A stretch of 64,000 bases of DNA from Atherix ibis (lineage: Eukaryota; Arthropoda; Insecta; Diptera; Athericidae). The translations under genes and the position numbers were made by a program. Below the pieces are notes generated by a model. The model was not told where the DNA came from and did not search any database. It saw only the letters and a program-made list of their open reading frames with translations. Shown piece after piece: positions 11,167 through 24,000 of this stretch. Location: assembly GCA_958298945.1 (NCBI GenBank), contig OY282610.1:36897667-36961666 (forward strand), given 5' to 3'. Position 1 is the first letter of the stretch. Each line of letters opens with the position of its first letter.

Positions 11167-13049
11167 GTCAGTTTTTGCGAAAATTTTTTATTGGAAAAAG
11201 CAAAAACATGTTTAAAGCCATAAATTATTATTGAAATTTTCTTCTCCTCACCAATTTGAAGCCTTTTATTAAACAGGTAACATTTTATCGATGGTGATTT
11301 ATCTCTACAATAATTCAGAATAATGTGAAAATCTTTCGTGCAAAACTGAGAATTTTCTGATTGCATTGATTCATTATTAATTTCTTCGAGAAACTATTTT
11401 CCTTAGAAATTCACTTGTCGTAAAATGAGGTGTCCTATCAGAATTCGAATAACGACGATAGCAGGCTAGGTAAACATTGTATAAAGCTCATCAAAAATTT
11501 TCCATTAAGTCCGTTGAATTTCCGCTTCCTGCAAATTTATTCACCAACTTAGGATAAACGATGTTTGTTGAATGTGGATCACAGCAGTACTTGTGGCCAC
11601 AATCGTGCCATTTTAAAAAACTTTTTCTATATTTATGTCGTCCCATTTTGACTTAGTTTTCTTAGATTAGAATTTCGTTGTTTTTCCGTTGATTTTCTCC
11701 ATTGAAGTCATCCTTATCTAAATTCATGTGCTTCCTGATTTCTTATTGAGAATTTTAAGGAAACTATTAATCCTTGTATACAAAATGCATATAAAAATGA
11801 ACGAATAAAAATAAAAAAAAAGTGTTTTCTGAATTTTCTGGCTTCTTTTTTTAGTTGATTTTACCCATGCTTGAGTATATTTTCATGTGGAAAGATAGGA
11901 AGTAGGCACTCGGTAAAAAATGTTGGAATGGAACGCATAAGAGCGGTTGGTTTTGTGCAATCCCCAAGCATCCATCATTCATTCACGTTTGGAGCACACC
12001 ATTCATTATTTTATAGACAGTGTCAAATTGAGAGTTGAGTTCCTTACAATTGGAGTCACATGGCAGAAAGTCCTTAAACGATGTCTGGAAAAATCCTTTC
12101 AGCACGTTGCGTATTGTAACGGCTCGTCTGCTTACCGTCGAATAATAGGATTTGTTATTTCGCACCATCTTATATGTATTTGAGTTCGAAATGGAAAAGG
12201 ACACGTTTGTGCAAGCCATGCAGGCTAACTTGGTTGGCTCTCTTCCTGTGTTCACGGCACTTTTTCCACTTAATTTACATTTTCTCTGTAAGATAAATAG
12301 GACTGTAGTTATGTGAGTTCAAAAACCGCGCCAACGACGAAGTGCATCCTGGTTTCGTTATTCTATTCACGACATTCACAATTGGCTAAATTTTTCCTTT
12401 TCACTTATTAGCTGCTGTTTATCATTCTACTATTCGAAATCTTTCTTTCTTTCTGCATATTTGCCATTCAGAACATCATTCCAAATGTGCACAAATGTCT
12501 GGTAATTTTCATTTCAATTAAATATTTCTCAAGAGTTAACGTGTAAATATCAATTAAAGGGTGCACAAATAGAAACAACCATTTTCCCTTAATTGTTTTT
12601 CGTTTTTTTCTGGAAGTTTCTATCAAACAAATTATGTACACGAACTTATACTTGAGCTATTAAAATATTAATTTCCCTTAAAAAAAATTGCATTAGAGAA
12701 TTTACCAAAACAAAATTTTCTTAAACTTTTACTTTAATAATAAAAAGTTTGAATATCACAAAAAAAGCTGGTAAAAATGTTTGTCAATCAAATTTTGGTG
12801 ACTCAAATTTTTGTTGTTGAAAAAATCATCATTAAAGTTTGTGATTAAAACAAAATTACAATCGATTAAAATTTCATAGAAAAATTCTTACTACTCGTAA
12901 AAATGTCCACCAAAATAAATTTTCACTCAACAATTTCAACAGAAAATAATTTTTGTTGTAAGCAACATTTTCGATTTTTTATAATAAAACAATTTAACTT
13001 AAAGGATACTACTTTAAAAAATATTTAAAGTAAAATATTTTTACTGAAG
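11167..13049. other. Unique-looking AT-rich DNA
   Basis: Contains two overlapping opposite-strand open frames of 78 and 90 codons at 11947-12255. Neither has a recognisable motif or splice context. I see no supportable feature. Confidence 0.5.
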
Positions 13050-15090
13050 GCCCTTTAATGTAAAATTTTTTTTATCGACAATATAAAAAAAATTTCTCGT
13101 AAAAATTTCCACTCAAACAAATTTCATTGAACAAATTTTTAAACTTGAATATTTTCACCTTCAAAAATGTTCACCTAAAAGTATTTACCCTAAAAGATTT
13201 GTTTCTGAAAATCTGTCATTAACAAAAAATTTTTATACAAAAAGTTTCTACCACAATATTTTTACTGAACCAATTTCAACTAAAAAAATTCTCTTCAAAA
13301 TTTTTACCTCAAACATTTTGACAGATATAATGTTCTCAACAAAAAAAAAATTTGATAAAAAAGTTTTCAGTGAAATTTTTAACAAAATTACTTTTTACCG
13401 CCAAAATTTTTATTAAAAAAAGTTTACAGGAAAATAAAATCCACCCAAAAAATTTCACCAAAGAAATTTTCTCCTCGAAATTTTTCACCTTAAAAAATTT
13501 CACCTCAAAAATTTTCACCAAATAACTTTTTGCCGACAAAATATTTCTTGTACAAATTCCACTGGAAAATTTTTTCTGAAAAATTTTCTCCTAAAAAATG
13601 TGCACCCAAAAAATTTTTCTCCTAAAAATTATTCACCTTAAAAAATTTCGACTAAACAATTTTCGCCAAATAACTTTTTGCCGACAAAATATTTGCTGAA
13701 CAAATTCCACTGAAACATTTTTTTCTGAAAAATTTTCTCCTAAAATATTTTCACCCAAAAAATTCCACCAAAAAAATTTCCTCCTTAAAAATTTTTCACC
13801 TTAAAAATTTCACCTCAAAAATGTTCACCACTACTTTTTGCCGACAAAATATTTGCTGTACAAATTCCAAAAATTTCTTCTAAAAAATGTAGACCAAAAA
13901 ATTTTGATAAAAAAGTTTCCAGTACAATTTTTAACAAAATTACTTTTTACTGCCAAAATTTCTATTAAAAAAAGTTTACAGAAAAATGAATTCCACCAAA
14001 AAAATTTTACCAAAGATATTATCTCCTAAAAACTTTTCAGCCAAAAAATTTCACCAAACAACTTTTCGCCGGCAAAATATTTGCTGTACAAATTCCACTG
14101 GAAAATTTTTATCTGAAAAATTTTCTCCTAAAATATTTCCATCTAAACAATTTCACCATAGAAATTTTCTCCTTAAAAATTTTCAACTTAAAAAATTTCA
14201 TCTGCAAAATTTTATCCTAAAAATTGTTCACCTTAAAAAATTTCACCTCAAAAATTTTAACCAAAGAAATTTTCTCCTTAAAAAATTTGTAAAAAAATTT
14301 CAAAGTAAAAAAAAATTCAATAAAAAACTTCGTTAAAATAAAAATTTTAGGAAATAAAAATTACATTTAAAAAAAAAAAACAATCAATTTAAGTGAAAGT
14401 AACATAAATGGTTTCTTAAAAGGCAAATGAAGAATTATGACTGAGATTAAAGAAATATTCACATTATAACCAAAGAAATTTTCTCCTTAAAAAATTTTCA
14501 CCTTAAAAAATTACACCTTAAAAATTTTCATCAAATAAGTTTTCGCCGACAAAATATTTGCTGTACAAATTCCACTGGAAAAATTTTATCTGGAAAATTT
14601 TTGCCTAACAGATTTTCATCCAAAAAATTTCACCTGAGAAATTTTATCCTAAAAATTGTTCGCCTTAAAAAATTTCACCTCAAAAATTTTAACCAAAGAA
14701 ATTTTCTCCTAAAAAATTTTAACCAAAGAAATTTTCTCCGTTAAAAAAATGTTATCTCAAAAATTTCTTCTAACAAATTTTTACCTAAAAAAAAATTTGA
14801 CTTAAAAAATATTCACCTAATTTCCATTGAACAACTTTTCATCTGAAAAATGTTCAGTCTAAAATTTTTAGCTTAAAAATTTTAACCTAAAAAAATGTCC
14901 CAAAAAAAAAAAAATCGACAATATTTTTGCTAACCAAATTTCTCTGTAAAAACAATTCCACCCAAAATATTCTCCACCAACAAAATTTTCTTATTGACAA
15001 AAATTTTATAAAAATTCATTTAGCAGACAAAATTTTCAAAAAGAAAATTTTTAATGAAAAAATTCGCACTGAAATAATAAAAATTCTTTC
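13050..15090. repeat. Degenerate AT-rich repeat region (AAAAATTTTCACC type)
   Basis: Short motifs such as AAAAATTTCACCT and AAATTTTCTCCT recur many times. A longer marker, CGACAAAATATTTGCTG with TACAAATTCCACTGGAAAA, returns near 13535, 13685, 13845, 14070 and 14550, so longer segments have also been duplicated. Lys/Phe-rich open frames here (both strands) are by-products of the repeat. Confidence 0.75.
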
Positions 15091-16049
15091 ACACATTTTG
15101 ACGTCCCTCCAAGTGATGAGTTCCTAACTTAAAGGAAGGAGAACATCTTTTCTGGGTTCGTAAGAAGAAATTCTAGGCATGAGCAGGTGGTTAATGCAAG
15201 GGAGGCCCTACAAGTGCGTGCAGTCACGTAAGAAATTTATTCACGACTTGGGAGAATTGAACGTGAAAATATATTAAAAAAAACGGAAACACACTAAAGC
15301 GAAGGTGATTATTACATCTGCTTGGCTTTTGCAGTGGCGGAAAGATGTTCCAGAAAAACTTGCCTAAATTGAATAAAGGCAAACCCCCAGACCCCCCCCC
15401 CACCTATATACATAGTGGCAAAATTTATTGGAATTCATTTAAGTTTTCACTGGAATTAGTTTTAAAACTTTTTCCAATACGAACATTGAAGAAAATTCAA
15501 TTATTTTAAGTAGATCCACTTTTGAAAGAGTGTAAATCGAAATTAGTTATTAATCGGCAGATCCTTAATTTCGTAGCTGTTACTCAGTTTATGGGAATAT
15601 TTATGAATTTACGACGGCTAATCATGAGGTAACTTCCGAAAGTGGAGGAACTGTTCCGGTTCGTTTCTTTTGCCTATTTACTTTTCGGATGAAACGAAAT
15701 TAAGACTATCTGCACAAGTGCGAACAGAGATATTCTACTTAAAAGTTGCAAATTGGGTTTACTAAACCCCTACCAGTATTAGGCGTGTTAAACTATCATG
15801 AGACTCTGAATAGTCACGCAATTCAAGTGACTGGGCAATTGTGCCAGCTTATTTGGCAGGGGGCAGGCGTGAAAATCAGTACGACCTCATATATGAACCG
15901 TAATAATAGTGTTCTAGCATGCAATTTTTAGGCTTGTCTTTATTCGATATTTTTTTCCTGTTTCCTTGATGGTATTTTCCTGCCATCTCCATAGAGCAAT
16001 AAGAGACGAATTTGAATTGACCTGAAATTAATAAATTACGCTCAAATGA
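15091..16049. other. Unique-looking DNA with short C tract
   Basis: Slightly less AT-rich, with a 10-bp C run at 15392-15401. No exon, RNA gene or transposon could be supported. Confidence 0.45.
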
Positions 16050-18480
16050 CTATTTACCAGAAAGTGTCAAAAAATTCCGAACAAAATACTCGAGATTTTT
16101 TACTGTTGTCGGAATTTTGTTCGAACAGAAATTTTATATGTCCTCAATAAATTGTCGGTACGTTTTTAGGATAATTAAATTTTTTTAAAGTGATATTTTT
16201 TATCAGAAATAAGAACTTTGCGATGAGTTTTCCTCAGTAGTGGTTGGATTTATTGTAGAATATTTAAAAAATGTATTCGTTCGAAAAAAATTTTTTGATG
16301 ACGGATTTTTTAGGGTTTGCTGTCCGAAAATTCTTAAGATTACATTTTTTTTTGGCAATAAATATTTTTATTCATGATTTTATATTAATTTTTATACCTT
16401 TTTAATGTAATTCTCTTCTTCATTAAATTTACGGCAAGCGCGAATACGAATGATCTCATTTTTTGTTAATTTATCCGAAAATGGTCTCAAATTTTCATTA
16501 GTTGTCCGAAAAGTTTTAATTTTACTTGCAAATAAAATAATTTATATCTTAATATTAATTTTTTTAATAATATTATAATTTAATGGAATTTTTATTAAAA
16601 TTTTGTTAAAAGCAAAGACCGATTTTTGGTCATTTGTCCGAAAATGGTCTTAAATTTTCGTTAGTTGTCGGAAAAGTTTGAATTTTACTTGCAAATAAAA
16701 TTATTTATGTCTTAATATTAATTTTTTTTATAATTTTATAATTTAATGGAATTTTTATAAACATTTTGTTAAAAGCAAAGACCGATTTTTGGTCATTTGT
16801 CCGAAAATGGTCTCAATTTTTGTTTACTTATTCGAAAAATTTAAAAGGTCAATTTTTTCCATAATAAATATTTTTATTTATCCTATAATATTAATTTTCA
16901 TAAAGTTTAACCGAAATTTCCCTTTTACTTAAATTTACTTTAAGCGGAACTGGGAATTTTTCTTAGCCATTTGTCCGAAAATGATCTCAATTTTTATTTG
17001 CTTTTCCTGAAAAATTGAAAGTGGAATTTTTTTTGGTAATAAATAATTTTATTTATTCTGTAATATTAATTTGCATAAATTTTAACCGAAATTGTGCTTT
17101 CACTTAAATTTACTTTAAGCGAAATGGCGAAGTTCTCATTAGCCATTTGTCTCAAATTTTGATCAATTATCCGAAAAATTTTTAAGATCTTAAACAAATT
17201 TTCTTATTACGTGTATGCCTGAATAGTAATTTTTCTTAAGTTTTGCTTATAATTTTTAAATTATTTAAACGAAACTACGAATTTTTTTTTTGCTTATTTA
17301 TCCGAAAATGGTCTCATCTTTTGTTTACTTGTCCGAAAAATTTAAAAGTTGTATTTTTGTTGGGTAATAAACATTATTATTTTCATTAAATAGTATTTTT
17401 TATTAAGTTTTGCAATGCTTCACTTTTAAGTTAAAATTATTTTTATTGCAAAATTGTCCGAAAATGATCTCAAATCTTATAAGTTGTCCGAAAAGTTGTA
17501 GAACTGTCTTCTACTGCCACTTAAAGTATTTATTCGTGACTTAATAATAAATTTCATACATTTTAATCTAATCCACTTCTTCGTTAAATCTACTTTAAGC
17601 GTAATGGTGGTATTTTTTTTAACCGAAAATGGTCCCAATTTTTGTTTGATTGTCCGAAAAATTTTAAAGGTTCATTTTTTTCCAAATAAATATTTTTATT
17701 TGTCATGTATTATTAATTTTCATAAAGTTTAACTGAACTTGTTATTTTAATTAAATTTACTTTAAGCATAACAGCGAATTTTTCTTAGCAATTTGTCCGA
17801 AAATAATCTCAAATTTTGATTAGTTGTCCGAAAATTTTTAAGATTATATTTACTTTAGTAATAAATATTATTATTTATGCCTAAAAAGTAATTTTTAATC
17901 ACGTTGATTTATTTTTAAGTTAAAATTAATTTTATTGCAAAATTATCCGAAAATGATCTCAAATCTTATCAGTTGTCCGAAAAGTTGTAGGACTGTATTC
18001 TACTGCTACTTCATATATTGATTATTATTTTTATAAATTTTCGATTGCATTGTTAAATTGAATTTAAGCGTAATTGCGAATTTTTTTTAGTCCGAAAATG
18101 ATCTCCACATTTGATTAGTTGTCTGAAAAATCTAAAATTTCTTTTTTTGGCAATAAATATCAATTATTAATGCAGTTTTAATGATATTTACCAAAAATTG
18201 ACCTTTTACTTAAATTTATTTTTATCAAAAGAGCGGATCTTTTCGGTTGACTGTCCGAAAATTAGCTCGAATTCGTCCGAAAAGATTTGAGTTACCCGAT
18301 AATCTTGGAGACTATCTATTCTTCCACTACAAAATATTATTACGATATTCATATAGAAATATTAATTTTTACTAAAAATCACTGTAAACTTTAGGGCAGA
18401 ACTATTGATGAGCTATCCGAAAATAATAAAAAATTTCGGTTGGTTGTCCGAAATTTTTTTACATAATTTATTGTGTTCTA
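16050..18480. repeat. Degenerate ~163-bp tandem array with TCCGAAAA boxes
   Basis: TCCGAAAATG(G/A)TCTCA returns at 16474, 16637, 16800, 16974, 17301, 17457, 17797, 17946 and 18091, with weaker relatives at 17147, 17622, 18254 and 18416. Spacings are 145-175 bp, most often ~163. Each unit carries a second box, GTCCGAAAA, about 30 bp later, then TAATAAATATTTTTATTT-like DNA. It is much more diverged than the 165-bp array at 9191-11166 and not similar to it in sequence. Confidence 0.85.
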
Positions 18481-20491
18481 TGTTATTGCCAGAAACTGTA
18501 CTTTAAAATACGATTTTGAGTTATTGTTTTTAGGGATAACAAAACGAAATAAATAATAAAAATAATAAAATAAAGCAGTGCGAAGAGGAAATGTTGAGGT
18601 ACGCTGAAGAAATTTCAAAGTTAGCTACATCAGAGAAGGACAACTACTGCTTCACGGGAGCATGTGCACATACCAGTATATTGGCCACTTACCGTTTAAG
18701 TGGCAGTACCACCTGTGCGGAAACAAGAGACACTTCAGTCTGGGATTCAGTTCACAGTGAATTGCATACGAAAAAGGAAATAAAAAAGGGGGCAATGGCA
18801 ATAACTCATACTACCTACCCCATGGCCCAAAGAGAACATACACTAGATTGTGCCAGTATGTGCCACATCCTATAGTACACTAGACTAAACCACAAAAAGC
18901 AAGTGTACTTTTCATGTGCATTCATTCACCTTGCGATTATGGAAATTATGTATAAAGTGCAGTCCATAAACAAGAAGACTACAAGTCATCGTATGCGCAG
19001 GGGTGGTGAAGTGTGTTGATGGCAATTTAAAGCATAGCCTGCCCATAGTCTAAAGATGCACAAGTATTCGGCCGTGTCCAATTTTTACTACTTGGGCAGA
19101 AATTATTTTTTTCCATGTACTGGAACACACGTCCAATAGGTACTCATAGTTAGGTACCTTTTCTACCTACTAAACGTGCAAACGATGAATCAGACAGACT
19201 CTTTTACAACACTAGTACAGTCAGCTCTAAAAGGCTTTGCTTTATTGCCAACATAACAACGATGACTGGATACATAAACAAAACCATAAACATAAACGGA
19301 TGCTGTTATTTTTCTGTTCTTTGCCGTTTTCAATTTGCGTTTCAGGAAGCAAGTCACCTTTTTTATTGTTGCACTAAATCAAAATATACCAATTTCAGAT
19401 ATGAAATATTAAATTGAGATTCAAGTAAATGGAAACTTTTAAAGGTGATCAACTAGAAAGTTAACCATTTAATTTTATCACATTTAAAGATGATTTTCAT
19501 TATTAATTTAGTTAAAAATCAATTCAAATGGAAATTTGCAATTTTCCAATTTATTTTTTTTCCATATTAAACAAGATTTTTATGATTTTTTCTATAGTTT
19601 TTAATTTGGTAAAAATTGCCTTATAGTATTGTAAAAAAAAAAATATTTTTTGAAAAGAAAAACAAACAAATTCTGCTATTGTAAAATTGATATTTTTTTT
19701 TCTCAGTTTCCTATGACCATATATTAGATGGCGCTCATGTGAATTGAATAATACTATGCCAATGCCATCTGTAGCAATAATTGAACAGTAAAGAATTTTT
19801 AAAGTTTTATATAATATTTTTTTCTCTTTTTTTTAATTAATTTTTTTAGAGAAAAATTTATTAAAATAATATTCTTTTTTGGATAATCAATTTGGATTAA
19901 GTCGATTTTTGATATAATTTTGTTGAGTTACTTTCCTAGGTGATATTAAATTTCTTTCGGATCTATTTTATTGTTTGTTAAATAAGCTTTTATCTATCGC
20001 TACACAACATTTTACGATGACTGATTATGGAAACTGGGTTTACTCGTACTTCCCTTATTATAAACACATAATGAAAACAGTAAAATTTAAGAAATTTATA
20101 CCTGAGATTACACATATGGTATACTCGTAATTTGCTGATATTTCCGTTAACTCGACCGATCTTGTTCTCATTTCATTTTCTTACCATACTCTCACGGACT
20201 TTTTAATAAGACTCCTTAATCATACATACACCTCTACCTTAAAAACGAGGCATATCCATATCAACACCTACCACCACATAGCCTATGTACATGAATGGAT
20301 TCAATTTGAATTTAAACAAAATTTAGCTTAAGTTATTATTTTTATTCTCAAAAGGAATAAACAATATAAAAAAAAAGTTGATTTCTTTATATTTTTCTAC
20401 CATATCCGGGTCGTATATCCACCATTCAATCTTATCAAAAGTTTTCGTATTCTTTTTTTCCGCCCAATTCACTATCAACATGTTGCAAATA
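18481..20491. other. Unique-looking stretch, no supported gene
   Basis: Includes a 94-codon open frame at 18591-18875 with no family signal and no splice context. The rest is AT-rich. Nothing further is supported. Confidence 0.45.
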
Positions 20492-20630
20492 TGTCCACAG
20501 CAACATGCTGATTGAAGTGCCTGGCCAATTGTATATAAACAATTCCCGGTTAATGTTTATAGAGACTTATTTCTTAGCAACATGTCGCGATTCGGTGTGA
20601 ATTATTTGAATTTATGTTTTTTTTTTTGAT
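20492..20630. repeat. Dispersed ~140-bp repeat, copy 2
   Basis: Second copy of the repeat at 6387-6525. It has the same start (CAGCAACATGCTGATTGAAG) and the same end (CGATTCGGTGTGAATTATT followed by a T run), with few differences. Confidence 0.7.
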
Positions 20631-20994
20631 ATTTTTCAAAGTGGGTTTATTTGTAAGAAAATCTTCAAAGTAAATTCCTTTTGAATTGTTTTTTTTTGGA
20701 AAAATTAAAATAATTCAATAAAAAACATGGTTAAAAGTGTAGAAATTAATAGAAAATTTATGTAATTTTTAGAAATAAAAATTTCATTAAAAAAAAAAAA
20801 GAGAAAAAAAATCCTTTTTGGTGAAAACTACGAGTTTTTTGTATCAAAGTAAATGGTTTCTTAAAAGGCAATTAAAGGATTATGACTGCAATTATAGAAA
20901 AATTCATATCATAAGAGTCCTTATTATAGTTTGAAAATTGTAATGATAAATTTTGTTGTGATTTTTTATAAAGTCCTTGAGTGTTGGATGAGAA

Positions 20995-21370
20995 GAGGAA
21001 GGTTCCGACACCACTGGTTTATCCGGTATAGATGAGTGGCTTTACGTAGCCTCATAAAAAATAGTCTAGACGTGTCAAATCGCACCAACTCACAGGTCCG
21101 AAACGCCAGATAAATTGCTCACCAAACTTATCTCTCAATATGTCCATTGTTTCACGTGCTGTGTGGCATATAGCGCCGTCTTGTCGAAACCACATGTCCA
21201 CCAGAAGGCAGTTCTTGCATTTCGGGCAAAAAAAAGTACGAAATAATCGGGTGATAGTGGGTGCCATTGACGGTAACGTTGCGACTAGCTTCATCTTTGC
21301 AGAAATACGGACCGATAATGGATGCCGCCCTTTTTTCTGGGTGCAATTGCAGTTTTTGTATGGAATGTTA
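20995..21370 (-). mobile_element. Tc1-like transposase fragment
   Basis: Minus strand, same family as 6592-7755 and 33497-34760. The pieces overlap in different frames: MHPEKRAASIIGPYFCKDEA, then NVTVNG.HY and FFLPEMQELP, then VDMWFRQDGAICHTARETMD (second catalytic Asp in QDGA), then SWCDLTRLDYFL (third Asp in LDYF). This copy keeps a single unit of the segment that is present four times in the other two copies. It is truncated at both ends and frameshifted. Confidence 0.8.
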
Positions 21371-22129
21371 AATTAACGTTAAGTTTCACAGGAGTAATGG
21401 CAGTGTTGATCATTGTCAGAGAGCACCCCTTATCCTGTTAGGCATGCTTATCGTTAGCTTAATGTTTGAGTGGGAGAGGGGGGGGAATGGGTTCCAAAAT
21501 GTGCGCAAGGTGGTGGTCTCACCACTCACCATAACCACAAAATCATTATACCGAAAAAATGTAGGAGAAAATAATGAGACCAAAATCAGGGGAGGGGGGG
21601 GGCAATGGTTAAGAAGGGCATAGAAAAAATAAAGGATATGCAACAACAAAAAAGAAGACAATTTATTCAAATAGTAAAAAAAAAACTATCCTCGGCAAAG
21701 GGAAGGGAATAGGAAATGGGGGGGGGAGAGGTATAAAAATGGGGGAAAGACAAACAAAATTTTAAATTAAAATTTAAAAAAAAAAAACAAAACCAAGAAA
21801 AACCCAAAAAAGGGATGGAAAAGAGTTCAGCCGACCGTCGACGTTGACGGAAGAAACTTAGTTGTTACATCCCTCGCTGACCTATCTCCAAATTCACCCT
21901 TTGGCATTCCTATTATTATGTTGGACCGAAGTAACACTAAATAATGAATTTAATAGTATATATTTTCAATACAAAAACAAATAAATTATCAGAAAAAATG
22001 ACTTTTCCTTAAGATAATTATAAATTTCCGTTATTTTTTCTCTAGGTGACTTTGGAGACATTCCGTAATAAAGAAAATTCGATTACAGTTTTTTGATTGT
22101 CGATTCAGTTTTGAGTTATAGGGTGTAAA
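21371..22129. other. Purine/G-rich low-complexity stretch
   Basis: Contains several runs of 6-9 G (21479-21486, 21591-21602, 21717-21728) in A-rich DNA. No coding signal. Confidence 0.5.
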
Positions 22130-23249
22130 AGATGAAAGTTAGCAAAAAGAGAAAATTCAGGTAAGCCAGGCGGATGAACTTGTGAATGGTGTTTATGGTC
22201 CCGATACTCTCACAGCCAATTCCACTCATTTTTGGTTTTGTCGATTCCGTTCTGATATATATTTCCGATGTTAAAGACACAAAGGTAGGACAATCGTCAA
22301 AAATATTGATTAAATCATGGAAATTATCGAAGTAGACCGACATGTTAGCGGTGGCAGTATCGCCCAGGGGCTAAAGATCGGCCACAAGCGATCTGCATAA
22401 AGCTGGATTCAAAAACAAGCTCAATGTTTGGGTGCCACCGGAATTGACGCAAAAAAATATGATAGATCGTATTTCCGTGTGCGAAGCCTTGGCCATTTTT
22501 TTAAATGGGTGGTGACTGGGTATGAGAAATGGGTCACCGACGACAATATTGTGCGAAAATGATCGTGGTCAAAGTGCAGTGACGCGGCTCAACAAGTGCC
22601 AAACCAGGACGAACGGCCAGAAATGTTTCACTGTACAATGAAAATAATGGAAAAGAATCATCTATTATGACCTGTTTTCATATGACCAAACACTAAATTC
22701 GGACCTCAACTATCAACAATTGGACCGTTTGAAGCTAGTGATTGATCATAAGTGGCCAAAATTGGCCAACAGGAGAGGTGTTGTGCTCCAGTAGAACAAC
22801 GCCAGACCACACACGTCTACAGTGACTCACCATAAACTCCGGAAGCTTGGTTGGGAAGTTTTGATGCATCCACATTGCTAGTCCGAACCTGGCACCAAGC
22901 GATTAACTACATTTTTAGCTTAAAAAAGGTAAAGACCAAGCGATTACCTTAAAAGTAAAGAGGCTCAAGCGGGGGCCCCACCAGGACTAACGGTCGGGAA
23001 TATTTTGCTGTTCACTTGGTGGGCCTGGAAAGGAATTATCTACTATGATCTGCTTCCATATGGCCGAACACTAAATCGGACCTCTACTGTCAACAATTCA
23101 AACGTTCGAAGCTAGCGATTGACCAGAAGTTGCCAAAATTGATCAACAGGAGAAGTGTTATGGTCCAGTAGGACAACGCCAGACCACACACACATCTACA
23201 GTGACTCGGCAGAATCTCCGTGAGCTTGGTTGGGAAGTCCGAATCTTAC

Positions 23250-23775
23250 AGAATAATTATGTTTGTTTACGTGGCATACCTATCGTTAGACATAATACCA
23301 CGAATCGCCTACGACCATAGGGATTGAGATACGCTCAATCAGCGCATGATCATAACTGATAACTAACAGTCAATAATCAGCTACAAGCACCCGAGATAAT
23401 TACCAATATCTCCCATCAGCGATCCGGAGATCACACCCGCTATGTGGGTATCAACCACAACCACCACGTAAATGCCGAAGCACCTCACCAAAACCGAGTA
23501 CAAAAGAGCTGTGCTCGGTTTTGGTGAGGTGCTTCGGCATTCTCGGGGTCACGTCGATTCCTGTGGTACCAATTTATATTTTAAGACTACTTCGGTTTGA
23601 ACTCCGCTCATAGAGCTTCACGGTCAGAAGTCTTCCAAGTTCCTAGTCACCGGTCGGACTTTTTTACCAACCACGGCATATCCACTATCAGATATCTACT
23701 TTTGCCCCTTGTTAGCTATATGTTTCTGCCATCATTGGGATGATAAGTTGGTATATACTTACCGGAGCGGATCCA
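23250..23775. mobile_element. 526-bp insertion with 8-bp target duplication, type unknown
   Basis: AATCTTAC occurs immediately before (23242-23249) and after (23776-23783), and the mariner reading continues across the junction if the segment is removed. The insert is noticeably GC-richer than its surroundings, has no coding signal, and contains a perfect 28-bp inverted repeat. I could not see terminal inverted repeats. It might be a solo LTR, SINE or hAT-type non-autonomous element. Confidence 0.6.
23471..23541. repeat. Perfect 28-bp inverted repeat, 15-nt loop
   Basis: Arms 23471-23498 (AATGCCGAAGCACCTCACCA...) and 23514-23541 (CTCGGTTTTGGTGAGGTGCT...) are exact reverse complements across 28 bp, with a 15-base loop. 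The arms are GC-rich. Confidence 0.95.
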
Positions 23776-24000
23776 AATCTTACTGTCCGAACCTGGCACC
23801 AAGCGATTACCATCTTTTACAAAATTGGCATCAAGAGAAGATTGTGATAATCGCTATGTCAATAGGGACCAGAAGCCTTCTGTGACAGAGGCATTATAAA
23901 GTTACTTTTAAAATTGCAACTAATAATATTAAAAAAAATAGTGCATATTTGACGCAATCAGACAATCTGAACCATGTAAAAATAAAGTCGTGAATTAAAT

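Larger units (their letters stand above)
22130..24000 (+). mobile_element. Mariner remnant with internal duplication and an inserted element
   Basis: Plus-strand transposase remnant (mellifera/cecropia-like). In order: ADELVNGVYGPDTLTANSTH (HTH_48-like N-terminus, ~22165-22225), IMEIIEVDRHVSGGSIAQGL (22315-22375), FKNKLNVWVPPELTQKNMID (WVPHEL motif, ~22410-22465), TLNSDLNYQQLDRLKLVID (22690-22745), NNARPHTSTVTHHKL (22800-22845), and LGWEVLMHP followed by SEPGT-like sequence to 22910. A second copy of the WWDWKG...NARPHT portion follows at 22960-23240. It is cut by a 526-bp insertion (23250-23775), and the SPNLAPSDYHL block resumes at 23785. The C-terminal tail (SREDCDNR..., ...AYLTQS-like) runs to about 24000. 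Many stops are present; the element is inactive. Confidence 0.75.

Noticed and set aside
11983..12255. 90-codon minus-strand open frame
   Set aside because: Considered a zinc-finger or hAT fragment because of CMAC and CDSNC pairs, but spacing and context do not fit, and the opposite strand is equally open.
13986..14336. 116-codon Lys/Phe/Asn-rich open frame
   Set aside because: It is a by-product of the AAAAATTTTCACC repeat region; similar frames occur on both strands.
18591..18875. 94-codon open frame starting MLRYAEEISKLA
   Set aside because: No recognisable domain, no acceptor or donor context, no related copy in the window.
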